Positions 1-11,523 of a DNA stretch of 64,000 bases are shown here, one piece after another. Position 1 is the stretch's first letter. Every line of letters begins with the position of its first letter. The notes beneath the pieces were generated by a model that was not told where the DNA came from, ran no database searches, and was given only the letters and a program-made list of their open reading frames with translations. The position numbers and the translations under genes were made by a program. Source of the DNA: Diphasiastrum complanatum (taxonomy: Eukaryota > Streptophyta > Lycopodiopsida > Lycopodiales > Lycopodiaceae); the NCBI GenBank assembly GCA_029204225.1, contig CM055111.1, positions 41,606,815-41,670,814 of the forward strand, written 5' to 3'.

Positions 1-1560
1 TAACTGTCCCTTCTTCATCCTGCACATCGATTAGGATCTGTAAAAATTTAATTTCTTGATTGGTAAGTCATCCTTGTTGCCAATGCTTTGTCCTTCCTTC
101 CCTTTAAAATCTGAAAATCGTTTTTTCTTTTTCGTTCCTGATCCAGAAATGACTGAGTTCGGATTGTTAAGATTGAAAGAGCCTGTCCTTTTGCTCAAGT
201 TTTGGAAGTACTTGTCTTGGAGGGTAGAAAAGCTAGGACGTTTTAGAAGACGCTCTATTTTTCGGATGTTTTCGACATCTCCCAAGGGTGCAAACAGTTA
301 GGCGGAAGAGTCTTTAGCAAGTTCGATGGAAGCATCAGTCATATACTAGCGGATAAAGAGAAAAGTAGTATGTGATTTCACTACATCCTTAGTAGGTTTA
401 TTTAGCCACATGAAAAAAGCATTCATCTGGTTTTGGAGGGAAGCACCAGGAAAAAATTTGGCAAGGTTATTTATAATGAACCAGATAGCATGATCAAACC
501 AAATGATGGAAGAGCTATTTTTGCATTTTTCACCGCATCTACATTTGAAAAAAAGTCTTTCGTAGTTCTAGATTCTGGCCTGGTGTAGGTTCATTCTATT
601 GAAGCCAGTCTCAAAGTGTCCTCTAGTTTTGGCCCATGATTGTTCAGAGGGGCATCGAGAGGGTTCGAATTTGTTTATGCGAATATTGGTATCAAAGGAA
701 ACATGGGTCTCAAGTAAAGGATTCTTATGCAGTGCGGCCAATTTGCAGACTTGCATTTCTTTTTTTGTCAGATGAGTCATCAGAATCCAAAGGTCAATAG
801 GAATAGGTGCAAGGAAATTAACGGAAGGAAGACTCCAGAGTTTGTAAGACGTGAGAGTGGATTTGTACTCAATGACTCTAGCAGAAACAAAAGGGACTTG
901 GCAACTTTTGGATTGGCAGAAATCATAAGAGGAAAGGACACCAATATCGCAAATGTCTTCAGAAAAGATCTCAAGAGGCACTGTCTTCATCAAGGTCGTT
1001 AGTAAAGACAAGAGGGTGCGGAGATAAAGGAGCATCAGAAGCAGAAGGGGTAGTAACAGTAGGAGCAATACCGTTTTCATTTTTCAAGCACATGAACACT
1101 TTTCTAATGTGCGAATTGCAAGACTTTTCTTCTTCTTCAAACTTTTCAACAAAATCATTAGGACGACTATAAAGATTTGTCACAAGGCTAAATGGCTGTT
1201 TCTTCTTAACAAACTCAATCCAAGCAAATCAATCAGACAAAGAATCTTATCCGCAGGTCCAACAGAAGAACAAGTAGCCCTATCAGTGTTAATGATAAAT
1301 TTATGCATCTCAACGGCCTTTTTCATACAGCAAATAATAGTTTGAACAAAATGGTTAGGTGGAAGCAGGGGCTCCCCATAACCCAAAGAGGCAGCTTCCT
1401 GAAACCTTCCTGTGGACTAAACCATAAAAAAAGGACCTTTGTTAGCTTATGAATCGGATAAAAGGTAAAGATTTCAGCACTATCCCAACCAAGGAATAGT
1501 CGGATTTACACTACCAAGATGCATAGAGAGAGATTCAAGATTGCACTTAGTCTTGACAAA
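1..1560 (-). pseudogene. Decayed coding region of unknown family
   Basis: Reading the minus strand from about 1560 to the window edge gives long protein-like stretches that switch frame. They lie at 1386-1180, 1183-971, about 968-568 and 285-31, with stops and frameshifts between them. The stretches read like one original protein: a mixed, partly hydrophobic body, a middle part with several Cys and Trp residues, and a Lys/Arg-rich tail near 60-140. The leucine run at the start of the 1080-568 frame is a frame shadow, because the better reading enters it near 970. I recognise no domain and no retrotransposon motif. It could be a decayed host gene, an unfamiliar mobile-element protein or an endogenised viral gene. 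The sequence does not decide between these. The 3' end lies outside the window. Confidence 0.4.
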
Positions 1561-1994
1561 GCAAGACTGAAAAGATACAAACCCTAAGCATACTGCCACA
1601 AGAAAGCAATCTACACACTAGTAGCAACACTAGAGCATAAGCAAAGCAAGAGAGATCTTTCCCTCCCAATGGGCGCCCTACTACTCTCATATAGATGGCC
1701 CATGGACCCCTCCAGTGCACTATGGAGTTCCATGCTCATCCAATGAGAGAGAGAAGCCTAGGAGAGTTAAAGAATTTCCAAGAGCCTCCATAGGCTTATG
1801 GAAGGTCAAGAGACTCCTTCCATAACCTATGACTTTTTAAATGCCCTTCTAGTGAGAGTTAAGAACTCATTGGACCCATTGGAAGTGTGCCCTCTCGCTA
1901 GGTTCCATGCCCAAGTTGTGCATGTATACTTTGGTCCTAGACCAATTAAGTGATATGGTTCAAGGTTGAGGCCCAAGGTTTAGAAAAATAGTCA
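1561..1994. other. Non-coding; possible remnant of a minus-strand 3' LTR
   Basis: No coding sequence is visible. The stretch lies just beyond the 3' end of the minus-strand gypsy pol remnant, where that element's 3' LTR would be expected. I found no second copy in the window to prove it. Confidence 0.3.
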
Positions 1995-2690
1995 TCCAAT
2001 GACTTCGCAAGGAAATCAGCTGCGACTTGCACCTGTAGGTTTTTGATGCCAACACTAATTGGTGGTCAAGATTGAAAACCATACATAAGCATGAAAGGGC
2101 TGAATCCAGTCACTGAATGTTTTGCACTGTTATATGCAAATTCCACCAGTGGAAGGTACTGTTTTCAATCAGACCGATGGCCCACATATGCTCAAAGCAT
2201 ATCCTCCATCGTCTGATTGGTCCTTTCTGTTTGACCGTCTGATTCCGGATGATTTGTAGAACTCATACTTAAAGTTGTTTCCAACTTTTCAAATACTGCT
2301 TGCCAAAAATTCCCAGTGAATTTTGGGTCACGGTCATTGACAATATCGCAAGGCAGCCTGTATAGTCAAAAAAGCTTCTCAACAAATAGTTGAGCTAGTT
2401 CTGAAGCTTTAACAGTAGTTTTCGTTGGGATAAATTGAGCAAACTTCGTAAGTCTGTCAACAATGACCCAAACCGAAGCGTGGCCCTTCCTTGTGTGTGG
2501 AAGCCCGACCACAAAATCCATAGATATACTTTCCCATTTTTCGGTAGGAATATCTAAAGGATGTAATAGGCCACTAGTTTTTAGCCTCTCTGCCTTATTT
2601 AACTGGCACTTAGTACATTTAAGTACATAGGCCTCTACCTGACTTTTCATCTTAGGCCACCAAAATTGTCTTCGAACTAAGTCAAGTGTT
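1995..2690 (-). pseudogene. Ty3/gypsy integrase core and C-terminal part, broken
   Basis: The minus-strand frame from 2690 shows the second half of the integrase zinc-binding domain (KCTKCQLNKAERL). The catalytic core follows, with SISMDFVVGLP carrying the first Asp, VIVDRLTKFAQFIPT, then VNDRDPKFTG carrying the second Asp and HPESDGQTERTNQ carrying the Glu. Further on are WLPLVEFAYN-like and VAADFLAK-like stretches typical of the gypsy integrase tail. In-frame stops occur near 2363, 2200 and later, so the gene is dead. In an intact element integrase inserts the cDNA into host DNA. The family matches the fragment inside Rab intron 7 (23225-24411). Confidence 0.85.
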
Positions 2691-3108
2691 CTTTGTATGC
2701 AAGATTTGGGCCCTTACAGTGTCATTCTCCGGTATACACACCTTTCCTTTACGAAACAAAATCCTGTTTCGAATTAAAAAATCCATTCCAGTCTTTCCCT
2801 GATTCAAGGAATCTTGCAAACCTGAATCGACCCCCAAAAGTATTTGTTGCCAATACTTTCCAAAAAAGGGATCGGACTCATATAGTCCTTGAAGAGACTG
2901 AAACAACCTCGGTTCTATCACAGTAAAGCACAACTAATTAGTAACTGGTAACCGACTCAAAGCATCCGCTAGAGTATTTTGACTTCCTTTACAATAACGT
3001 ATAGAAAAGTCAAAGATTTGCATCAGCTCAACCCATCTAGCTTGCCTCTTCTTTAAATCGGTAGCGTCACATAAATATTGAGGAGTCTGATAATCCATCA
3101 AAATTTCA
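2682..3108 (-). pseudogene. Ty3/gypsy RNase H C-terminus and start of integrase
   Basis: From about 3108 the minus strand reads a DYQTPQYLCD-like stretch, then KKRQARW, FDFSIRYCKGSQNTLADALSR and, after one stop near 2934, the linker to integrase (FRKGKVCIPENDTVRAQIL). This is the end of the RNase H domain and the tether. Compared with the sister copy at 23689-24411, the segment that carries the two zinc-binding His residues of integrase has been deleted near 2690, with a frameshift. RNase H normally removes the RNA template during reverse transcription. Confidence 0.8.
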
Positions 3109-3613
3109 AACCTATTTTGGTAAAGTACCCAGCACCACCAAGATAGTCTATTAGATCATCCATCCGCGGCAGTGGATATCTATTCTTAACGGTTACCTTG
3201 TTCAATTTCTTATAGTCAACACAAAACCTTATAGTCCCATCCTTCTTGGCAACCAGAACCATTGGTGATGCCCAAGGAGACTTACTAGGTTGTACCCACC
3301 CCTTTTTCAGGTAATCATGTAAATGCATGCTTACCTCAACCTCTTCCGATGCACTCATCCTATAAGGACGCCGTGCGATTGGAATTGCTCCAGGTATTAG
3401 GTCAATTTTATGATCAACTATCCTTTATGGTGGTAAACCTACAGGAAGGTCTAAAAAAACATCATTGAATTCTTGTCTAAGTTCATTATAGGCTTCAAAT
3501 TTTGTAGTGTTCTCACTGGGTATATTCATGACATTTATGTTAAGTTCTTCATCATTGCAGCAAATGATATTATTATAAAAACATAAATAAATTTTAAAAT
3601 CAGAATTCTTCAT
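3098..3613 (-). pseudogene. Ty3/gypsy protease-RT linker and RT N-terminal part, truncated
   Basis: The minus strand reads a linker with FNDVFLDLPVGLPP. After a stop near 3425 comes the start of the reverse transcriptase: [54 protein letters not shown] and GYFTKI. These are the fingers and the first palm motif of gypsy RT. Directly after FTKI the sequence jumps into the end of RNase H. The rest of RT, including its catalytic FLDD/YVDD box, and most of RNase H are missing, so this is an internal deletion. Confidence 0.85.
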
Positions 3614-4260
3614 AATAGAATTAAGTTCGTGTTTAGAATAAGAGTTAACATTTTAGTGTCAACACTTAAACTAGCCTTGATCTTAATTAAAGAATTCTCA
3701 TGCATAAAAGATAAAGATTTCTCAGCAAAATCAATTTTCAATGACTTGTTCTTATCAAAATGCCATTGTTGCCCAAGAGCAATATCTATATTAGCTAATG
3801 CAACAACATGGAATTCTAGTTTTTCATAATAATCCTGAATGTGCAATTCTACATTAGGAACAATAAAATCCATCAAATCGGAATTACTTCCCGATGCCAT
3901 TGTCACACGGTATTTTTTCTCACTTTTTCTAGTAGGAAGATTTAGTGTCTGCACTAAATTTACATTAATAAAGCTATGAGTGGATCCCGTGTCAAAAAGA
4001 ACATTAACAACTTGATCATTAACTTTACCTTTAATGCAAATAAGGTCATTAGTAGGTCCAAAAACTAAAGAACTAAGGAAACAAACATCCATCTCATTAC
4101 TTCGAGATAGATTACCTGAGGTTGAGGCTTGTTTTTTGATGCAATCATGTGCAAGGTGACCCTTCCCATTGCAGTTGAAGCTTGGTGTGCATTCAATCGG
4201 ATACCGATTGACAAACAGTTTGAAGCAGTGGATTCCTTGCAGTAACGCAACCTCAGAGCA
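3610..4260 (-). pseudogene. Ty3/gypsy retropepsin and last gag zinc knuckle, remnant
   Basis: The minus strand from 4092 contains LFDTGSTHSFI, the active-site motif of a retroviral-type aspartic protease. An ALGQQWHFDKNKSLKIDF stretch follows, typical of the domain after it. Upstream, around 4120-4180, another frame reads SFNCNGKGHLAHDC. This is a CX2CX4HX4C knuckle whose first Cys has become Ser. Protease would cut the Gag-Pol precursor. Gag upstream of the knuckle is not recognisable, so most of it is deleted. Confidence 0.8.
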
Positions 4261-5740
4261 AGAAAATTTGCATGTTAAAGAACTCTATAAAGGCTGCTAG
4301 GTGTCAAGAAGAGTACAAAAATCCTAGCCAAGGGTTTTGCACTGTGAAATTGCGCTTTTCTCTTCGTAGAAGGTTTTTGGACTAGAAATGGGCTATAGAA
4401 ACCATATTTCACTAGAATCAGAACTTTTAGTGCCTGAATTCAATGGATTTACAGGGATTTGGACCTGATTACACTTATTTGTGAATTTCTCTCACAAATT
4501 TTGGTCAAAATTGGTCAAACAATGAGGTTTTTTGATGTTTTTTGGACTAAATTTGGGGTAGATCTCAAAATTTTCAGCCAAGACTTTCTATGAACGTTTT
4601 TAGAGATGTAATAAAGCTATTCCAGAGCTGTCATGAAGTCTGGTTAGGTTTGACTACCATTAAGTAGCTCAAAACACCAAAAATTAGTGTATTTTTGATG
4701 ATTTTTGAGGGGCTCTGAACCTATTGGCTCTTGTTACAAGCTTAAAGATATTTGTATTTCCTCTGATTTGAGCCATCATGCATCCAATTCGGATAGATGT
4801 GCATTAGACACCAACATATTGAAGTTTTGCTTGTTGAAGGAGGCCAAAAATGCATTTTTTGCTTGATCTGAGCTTATGATTTGCTTGCTGGACCTATAAA
4901 AAGCTTCTATGCCTCTCTAATGACCTTAGTAGAGTGTTTGTAATCTCTGATCCAAGGCTTATTGGGTTGGGATGCAAATTTTGATGATTCCTCCTTCCAA
5001 AAGTGCGCCCTCCTACTTGTTTTTTTTTTTTTTTTTTTTTTTTGCATTTACAGCTCGCACATGTGAGGCCTAGGTGGCAAGGTGACATGGCAAGTGCCTT
5101 GTAGACCCACTCTCCCTCCGTACTGTGTTTTATAGCGACCAATTTGGTGTCCTGTAGAGAAAGTTATGGCCGACTGAAGTTTGGCAATTTTTGAGCTAAA
5201 ATTTGTAAAATTTTGGAATTGTTCTGATGCATGCATGCTTGTAATATAGTTTAGTGCATGTCTGTTGATGGAAATGTATGGTTAGACCTGTATGCATGCT
5301 TGGATGCATGTTGAATGCGTAATCAGTGATTTGATCAGTAGAATTCTTGCATGTAGTTATTTTTGGCAATTATAGATCAAAAAGCAGATTTCCTAGTAAA
5401 TAGGCTATTTACAGAATTTTTTTTTTTTCGTTTTTTTTTTTCGAAAAAGTCAGTGTATGTTAAGTTAGATGCATGCCGGATGTTTTGAGATGATTTCGAT
5501 TTGTGATAGTGCCTGTGATTATGCAAAATCGATCTTCTTAATTGATTTTCACAGTTAGTCCATTTCGAACGGATTTTGAAAATCCTAGTTTTTCGTAAAT
5601 TTTAGGGTTTGGTCATAAAAGTTGTTGTTGTTTAATTTGATCTGATATTGATTTTGCAAAAATTTACAAATATGAGTAAAAGACCTTGTTGAATAATATC
5701 AACCAGTTATGAAGGTTTTTAACGTTTCACTTAGTGGTTG
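4261..5740. other. Non-coding stretch between two inverted gypsy remnants
   Basis: No coding sequence is found. The stretch lies between a minus-strand pol remnant on the left and a plus-strand gag on the right. It contains a run of about 26 T near 5019-5044, T-rich tracts near 5418-5441 and several GCATGC-rich segments (5228-5330). Part of it may be the 5' leader of the plus-strand gag, but I found no primer-binding site or LTR boundary. Confidence 0.4.
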
Positions 5741-6796
5741 ATGAGAAGATCTCGACGAATTAAAGCAAATTTTGTATTTCAGAAAATCAATATGGCAGAT
5801 GATAATGCAAATGCAACTCTTGATGGTCAAATGCCAATGCCTACATATCTGCAAATTTGCCAGTCATCAAGCCAAGCGCTTAATGAGATAAACAACATGA
5901 AAACTTTACATGATCAACAAATGGAAGTGCTGTTAAATCAAGTGAGAACCTTATCCACTCTGAATTTGGGCTTTCAGCATGAATCTTTTTCGGGGGAGAA
6001 GAAAGAGAAAAAACTTGAAGTTGTAGATGACTGTTTAACCAAGTGGACCGGTTATTTTAATCTACACGAAATTCTTGAAGAAAAAAAGACTGAGAGTGTC
6101 ATTTTGTTCTTCCATGAGAAAGCTTCGTCGTGGTGGTGTGATCTGCAACCTACCACATGGGACAAGTTTATAAAGGTGTTCAGAAAGTCATTTGTGGTTG
6201 TGGATGACTCAGATCTCTACCAAAGATTTGTGAATTGCAAAATGGGTACTTGGACTTTGGACTCGTACTTGCAGGATTTTATGGATTTATGGAATAAAGT
6301 TCCCTCATTCGATGCAAAACTGGCACTGTGGCGGTTTATCTTAGGCCTGCCTGCAAATTATCAGAATGAGTGTAAGCGTAACGTGCTTCAAACTTTTGAT
6401 GACATCGTACGAGTCGCAAAAGTGTATGATTGCGTTGTGGTGGCATCCAGAAAGCAGTTACAGGCTAATCCATCTGGATCATCTAGAACAAGCTAGAAAA
6501 AGAGGAAGAAAAAAATTTGTGGTAGTAAGAAATCTAAGTATTTCGACGAACTAGATCAAGCTGCATCTGAGTTTAGACAAAAGAAGAAATTGTCCCGAAA
6601 AAAGGCAAGAAGGACCAATGCGTGTTTCCATTGCGGCCAGCGTGGACATGTTATGAAATTTTGCCCTGAGCGAAAGAAAGGCACAACTCAAGTGATTGAG
6701 ATGCCAGGTAAAGAGAATCTTAAGCTGGAAATAAATAAAATTAATTGTGAGTGTGATTGTTCTTTCAATACTACTTCATTCTTGCCAACTGATTTA
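5741..6796 (+). pseudogene. Ty3/gypsy gag remnant with one in-frame stop
   Basis: A single frame runs from the ATG at 5741 to 6796, broken only by a stop at 6494-6496. It has a retrotransposon gag body (a KASSWWCDLQPTTWDKFIKVF-like stretch and FILGLPANYQNEC) and a Lys/Arg-rich linker. A classical zinc knuckle follows, CFHCGQRGHVMKFC (CX2CX4HX4C), near 6627-6668. Gag would form the virus-like particle and bind the element RNA. The frame is cut at 6797, exactly where the LTR of the next element begins, so the downstream pol was displaced or lost. The antisense gag at 62438-63075 belongs to the same family and shares KTYFDELD-like and ASRK-like blocks. Confidence 0.85.
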
Positions 6797-7229
<433 letters not shown>

Positions 7230-8675
7230 GAGCCTCCTTCACTCTCATTATTGGCATGACGTAGAGTATCAATAGTAATGACTTGCATGGTTTTGCCTTC
7301 AAGTTGCTCTGTTGACGCTAGTCTCCTTTGTAATTCAGCACTAATAATTCTTTGTAGTGATTGCGCCAAGAGACTTGGTAAAATCTGTTGGACTTCGTCG
7401 GATGCCAATTTTTTGACTTCCTCAGTTACCATTGGCATGATGGATTCTACCATCTCTGTCTTCTGTGATGGTTTTACTTGTTTGTCCGAGGGTATTTTCG
7501 CGTACTTTGGGACTTTTGTCAGATTGTCCTCTTCGTCACTCGTTTCATAACCCGGTGGCACTAAGATTTTTCTTTTGTAGTACGTTCGAGGTGGAAGGGT
7601 TACCCCAGGTGCATGTCGATCTACATAGGCCAAATGCCTCTTGGCTATTTGTGAATTTCTCATCGGACAATCTCGGCATGGATGATTAACTTTGCATTGT
7701 GAACACGAGGGATCAAATATTGACGGATCCCCTCAGTGTGGACATTCAGCACGACGGTGTTTTCCTTCACATCCATAGCACCTAACTGAGTGCAGTATGC
7801 CATCACCTCTAAGTTGATAGGCATACACCGGTAACAGATTCCCCTTAGGATCTTCCACAAAATAGACTAGTAGGCTGTTATGGTCCTCCATTGAATGCGG
7901 TGACATGCAAGAGGATATAACCAAAACTTCTACCTTGCCACTGTTTGTTGAAGAAACTCGTGATTTAGATGGATCAATCTGACATCCATCCTTCTGGTGA
8001 GCTCCTTGTTGGCTTGATTCTGCTTCTGACCGTTGAACTACTGGATCTTGCTGTCGACAAGCCTGTTGCTCTGCATTTTGTCCTTTTAACAAGCGCGGAT
8101 TCTTGATTGGACACCTGGTACTTGGATGATTCCCAAAGCAGAAGGTACATTCATCCTTTTCAAGAAACTTAATAGAGTGAGCATAAGCTTGATGACAACT
8201 TGAACTGCAAGACTCTTGGTCTTCCGCTGCACCTGATCTGCTTGACCTTGCTGCACTTTGTTGCCTTGCATGGGGTTCCATTCTTGTTGGATCATTGCTC
8301 GTTGTCGACCTTTGTTCCTCTGATTCCCCATATGGATAGGGAAAATCCTTCTTCTCGAGTGAGATTTCCATCAAGGCAACATTCTTACAAAGCCGTGCAA
8401 GCGACGCATAGGATGTTAACTCTTCCATACCAAATCTGATCCTTTTGGACAGTCCGACATAGTATTTTGCCATGATGATCTGTTGGAGAATCGGAAGATC
8501 ACAATCCTTCACTAGATGATAGATCCGATAGGTGTAGTCTCGGATTGTTTCATCAGGGAACTTTCTTAATTTCGGTAATCCTACAAGGGCGGTCTCCATA
8601 GTTCAGCACTAGAATGTCGCAAAGTAGCTGGTTGGTGAATTGCTTCAAGGTTTGCTCAATGACTCTGGTGTTCCA

Positions 8676-8705
8676 TCCCCCCTCCCCCCCCCTCTTTTTT
8701 TTTCC
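8676..8705 (-). other. Purine run upstream of the gag frame
   Basis: On the minus strand this is an unbroken A/G run (A9, then G-rich). It lies about 80 bp before the gag ATG. It resembles an internal polypurine tract, but it could be simple low-complexity sequence. Confidence 0.5.
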
Positions 8706-9109
8706 TATTCTTTGTGAAAGATGGAGGAGAAGAAGAAGAGAAGAGAATCGGTAAATGGTGGATCAGTATGGATGAGAATAAAAATAGAAATGAATTTATC
8801 TAACAGAGATGGAGATAGAAGATGGAATAGAGATGAGACAGAAGAATGATGGATGGATAGTGGTTGATGTGGAGGGAACTGATCGGCTTGATTTGAGGTT
8901 CATTCACTTGATTCAACCCATGGATGTTGGATCTTGATGGATAATGTGACTGCAACCGAGATTTGACAAGATCTGATCAGTTTCAGTTGGCTAATAGTGC
9001 GATTTTAGTCCTTTTCTTGATTTTTTTTTCTTTTTCTTTGAGATTTCTTCAGATCTGAGTGAATCTAACCTTCAACCTTCCTATAGTAGCTATATCTGGA
9101 CCATTTCTA

Positions 9110-10640
9110 GACAATGTGAGTTCTGCAAGGATTCTTGATGGACAAATTTGTCAGAATATAGAAAAAACTCAGTTTTTTGGCACTTTTTGGCACTTTTTCT
9201 TAGATATTTTAAAATCTAACCATTGGATCTTCACAAAAATTTTACAGTAGACAGATCTAGCTTAGATCTTTCTAACAAAGTCTTTGTGAAGGTTACTTCC
9301 CAGCATATCTCAAAAAATTATGGAAAAAGTGCATTCTTTTGGGTTTTTTTTTGCAAAATTTTAAGATTTTTTGAGAAAAAACCTTGTAGACTAGTATTCA
9401 CTTGTATCTCAGTTAGATTCAGCTGCTCACCGAGCTGCAAGAGTTACTTCCCAAGGAAAATCAAAAAATCTTGAAAAAAGTGTATTTTTTTACAAAATTT
9501 TAAGATTTTCTGGGAACAAACCCTTGCAGACTGGTATGCACTTGTACCTCAGTTAGATTCAGCTGATAAGCAAGTTGAAAGAGTTACTTCCCAAGAAAAC
9601 TCAAAACATCTTAAAAATGTGCATTCTTTTGGGAATCTTTTGGCAAAATTTTAAGATCCTCTTTGAAAAAACCCTTGCAGACTGGTATGCACTTGTATCT
9701 AAGTCATATTCAGCTTCTCACCAAGCTGCAAGAGCTACTTCCCAAGGAAACTCAGAAAATCTTGAAAAAAGTGCATTTTTTGGGGTTTTTTTGCAAAATT
9801 TTAAGATTTTCTGGGAACAAACCCTTCCAGACTGGTATGCACTTGTATCTCAGTAAGGTTCAGCTGTTCACCAAGATACAAGAGTTACTTTCTAGGGAAA
9901 CTTAAAAAATCTTGAAAAAAGTGCATTTTTTGGGGTTTTTTTTTGCAAAACTTTAGGATTTTCTGGGAACAAACCCTTGCAGACTGGTATCTTAGTCAGA
10001 TTCAGCTGCTCACCACGCTACAAGAGTTACTTCACTAGGAAACTCAAAAAATCTTGAAAAAACTGCATTTTTTTGGGGTTGCTTGGCCAAATTTTGAGAT
10101 TTTCTGGAACTAATCTTTGCAGGTTGGTATGTGCTTGTATATGAGTCAGATCCACTTGCTTACCAAGCTGCGAGAGTTATTTCTTAGGGAAACTAAAAAA
10201 TTTACTGTCTGAGAAGGTTCTAGGCCACTTTTTGCTCTTGGGAACTTTCATAGGGGCACTTTTTTTGCGATCTAGCTCTCGTAGACTTCTCTGTCTTAGT
10301 GAGATGGAACTTTTAGAGAGCTCTATGAAGGTTAATTCGCAAGGAAGCTCAAAAATTTGTTGTTTGAAAAGGTTCTAGGCCATTTTTTGCTCTTGGGAAC
10401 CTTCACAGGGGCACTTTTTTTGGGATCTAACTCTCGCAGACTTCTGAGTCCTTGTCTCAGTGAGATGGAACTTCAGAGAGCTCTACGAATGTTAGTTTTG
10501 AGTTTTGAATTTTTTTTTGATTTTTACAAAGGATTTTTGAATTTGTCTTGGGTTTTTCTCTGTTTTTTCAAAATCTGATGGGAACTAACCCTCGCAGGCT
10601 TCTATACAGGTCTGGGACAGTACTCTGGAGCTGCTGCCAG
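9110..10640 (-). repeat. Tandem array of about ten 140-160 bp units in the element leader
   Basis: A GAGTTACTTCCCAAGGAAA-like anchor recurs at 9291, 9441, 9581, 9732, 9882, 10024, 10174, about 10329 and 10491. Each is followed by a T-rich stretch with TTGCAAAATTTTAAGATTT, then by TGCAGACTGGTATGCAC. Units 10174-10490 are a more diverged subtype with GTTCTAGGCCA and GGGGCACTTTTTT. Diverged edge copies extend to about 9110 and 10640. The array lies between the primer-binding site and gag, so it is leader sequence. Confidence 0.85.
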
Positions 10641-11013
10641 TCATGCGAAGGTTCATGTCCACTGTTTTTTGAGAAATCAAAATATGAGATTTTGTCTCTC
10701 TTTTTTCTTCCAAAAACAGATTTTGAGCTTTTTTTTTTTTTTTTTTTTTTCTTCTGATTTTTATGGATTTTATGGATTAATGAAGGGGTTGGGTGTTTGG
10801 ATCTGATCCTCCCACCCCACAATCTCTCCCTACAGTGCAAACAAACAAAAAAATCACAAAAAACGACAAAAACTAACACTACTCACACTATTCTACTCCT
10901 AAAAACTGATTTTTTGGTAAAAAAAAAAGAGAAGAAAGAGAAGAGGAGAGGGAGAGAAAAGAGAGAAGAAGAGAGTGCGAGAAAAACTATGCGGCAAAGC
11001 GAGTGTGTGGCGC

Positions 11014-11031
11014 TCTCCGACAACGACGCCA
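11014..11031 (-). other. Primer-binding site complementary to tRNA-Asp 3' end
   Basis: On the minus strand these 18 bases read TGGCGTCGTTGTCGGAGA, one base inside the LTR end. The complement of the plant tRNA-Asp 3' end is TGGCGCCGTTGCCGGGGA. The three differences are all transitions. This fixes the minus orientation of the element and marks 11033-11523 as the 5' LTR. Confidence 0.75.
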
Positions 11032-11032
11032 C

Positions 11033-11523
<491 letters not shown>

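Noticed and set aside
568-1080. 170-codon frame starting with a leucine-rich apparent signal peptide
   Set aside because: The leucine run is the shadow of a Ser/Thr-rich stretch in the neighbouring frame. Only the downstream part belongs to the decayed coding region.
5019-5044. T-run as the poly(A) tail of an antisense retroposon
   Set aside because: No LINE or SINE body and no target duplication found beside it.
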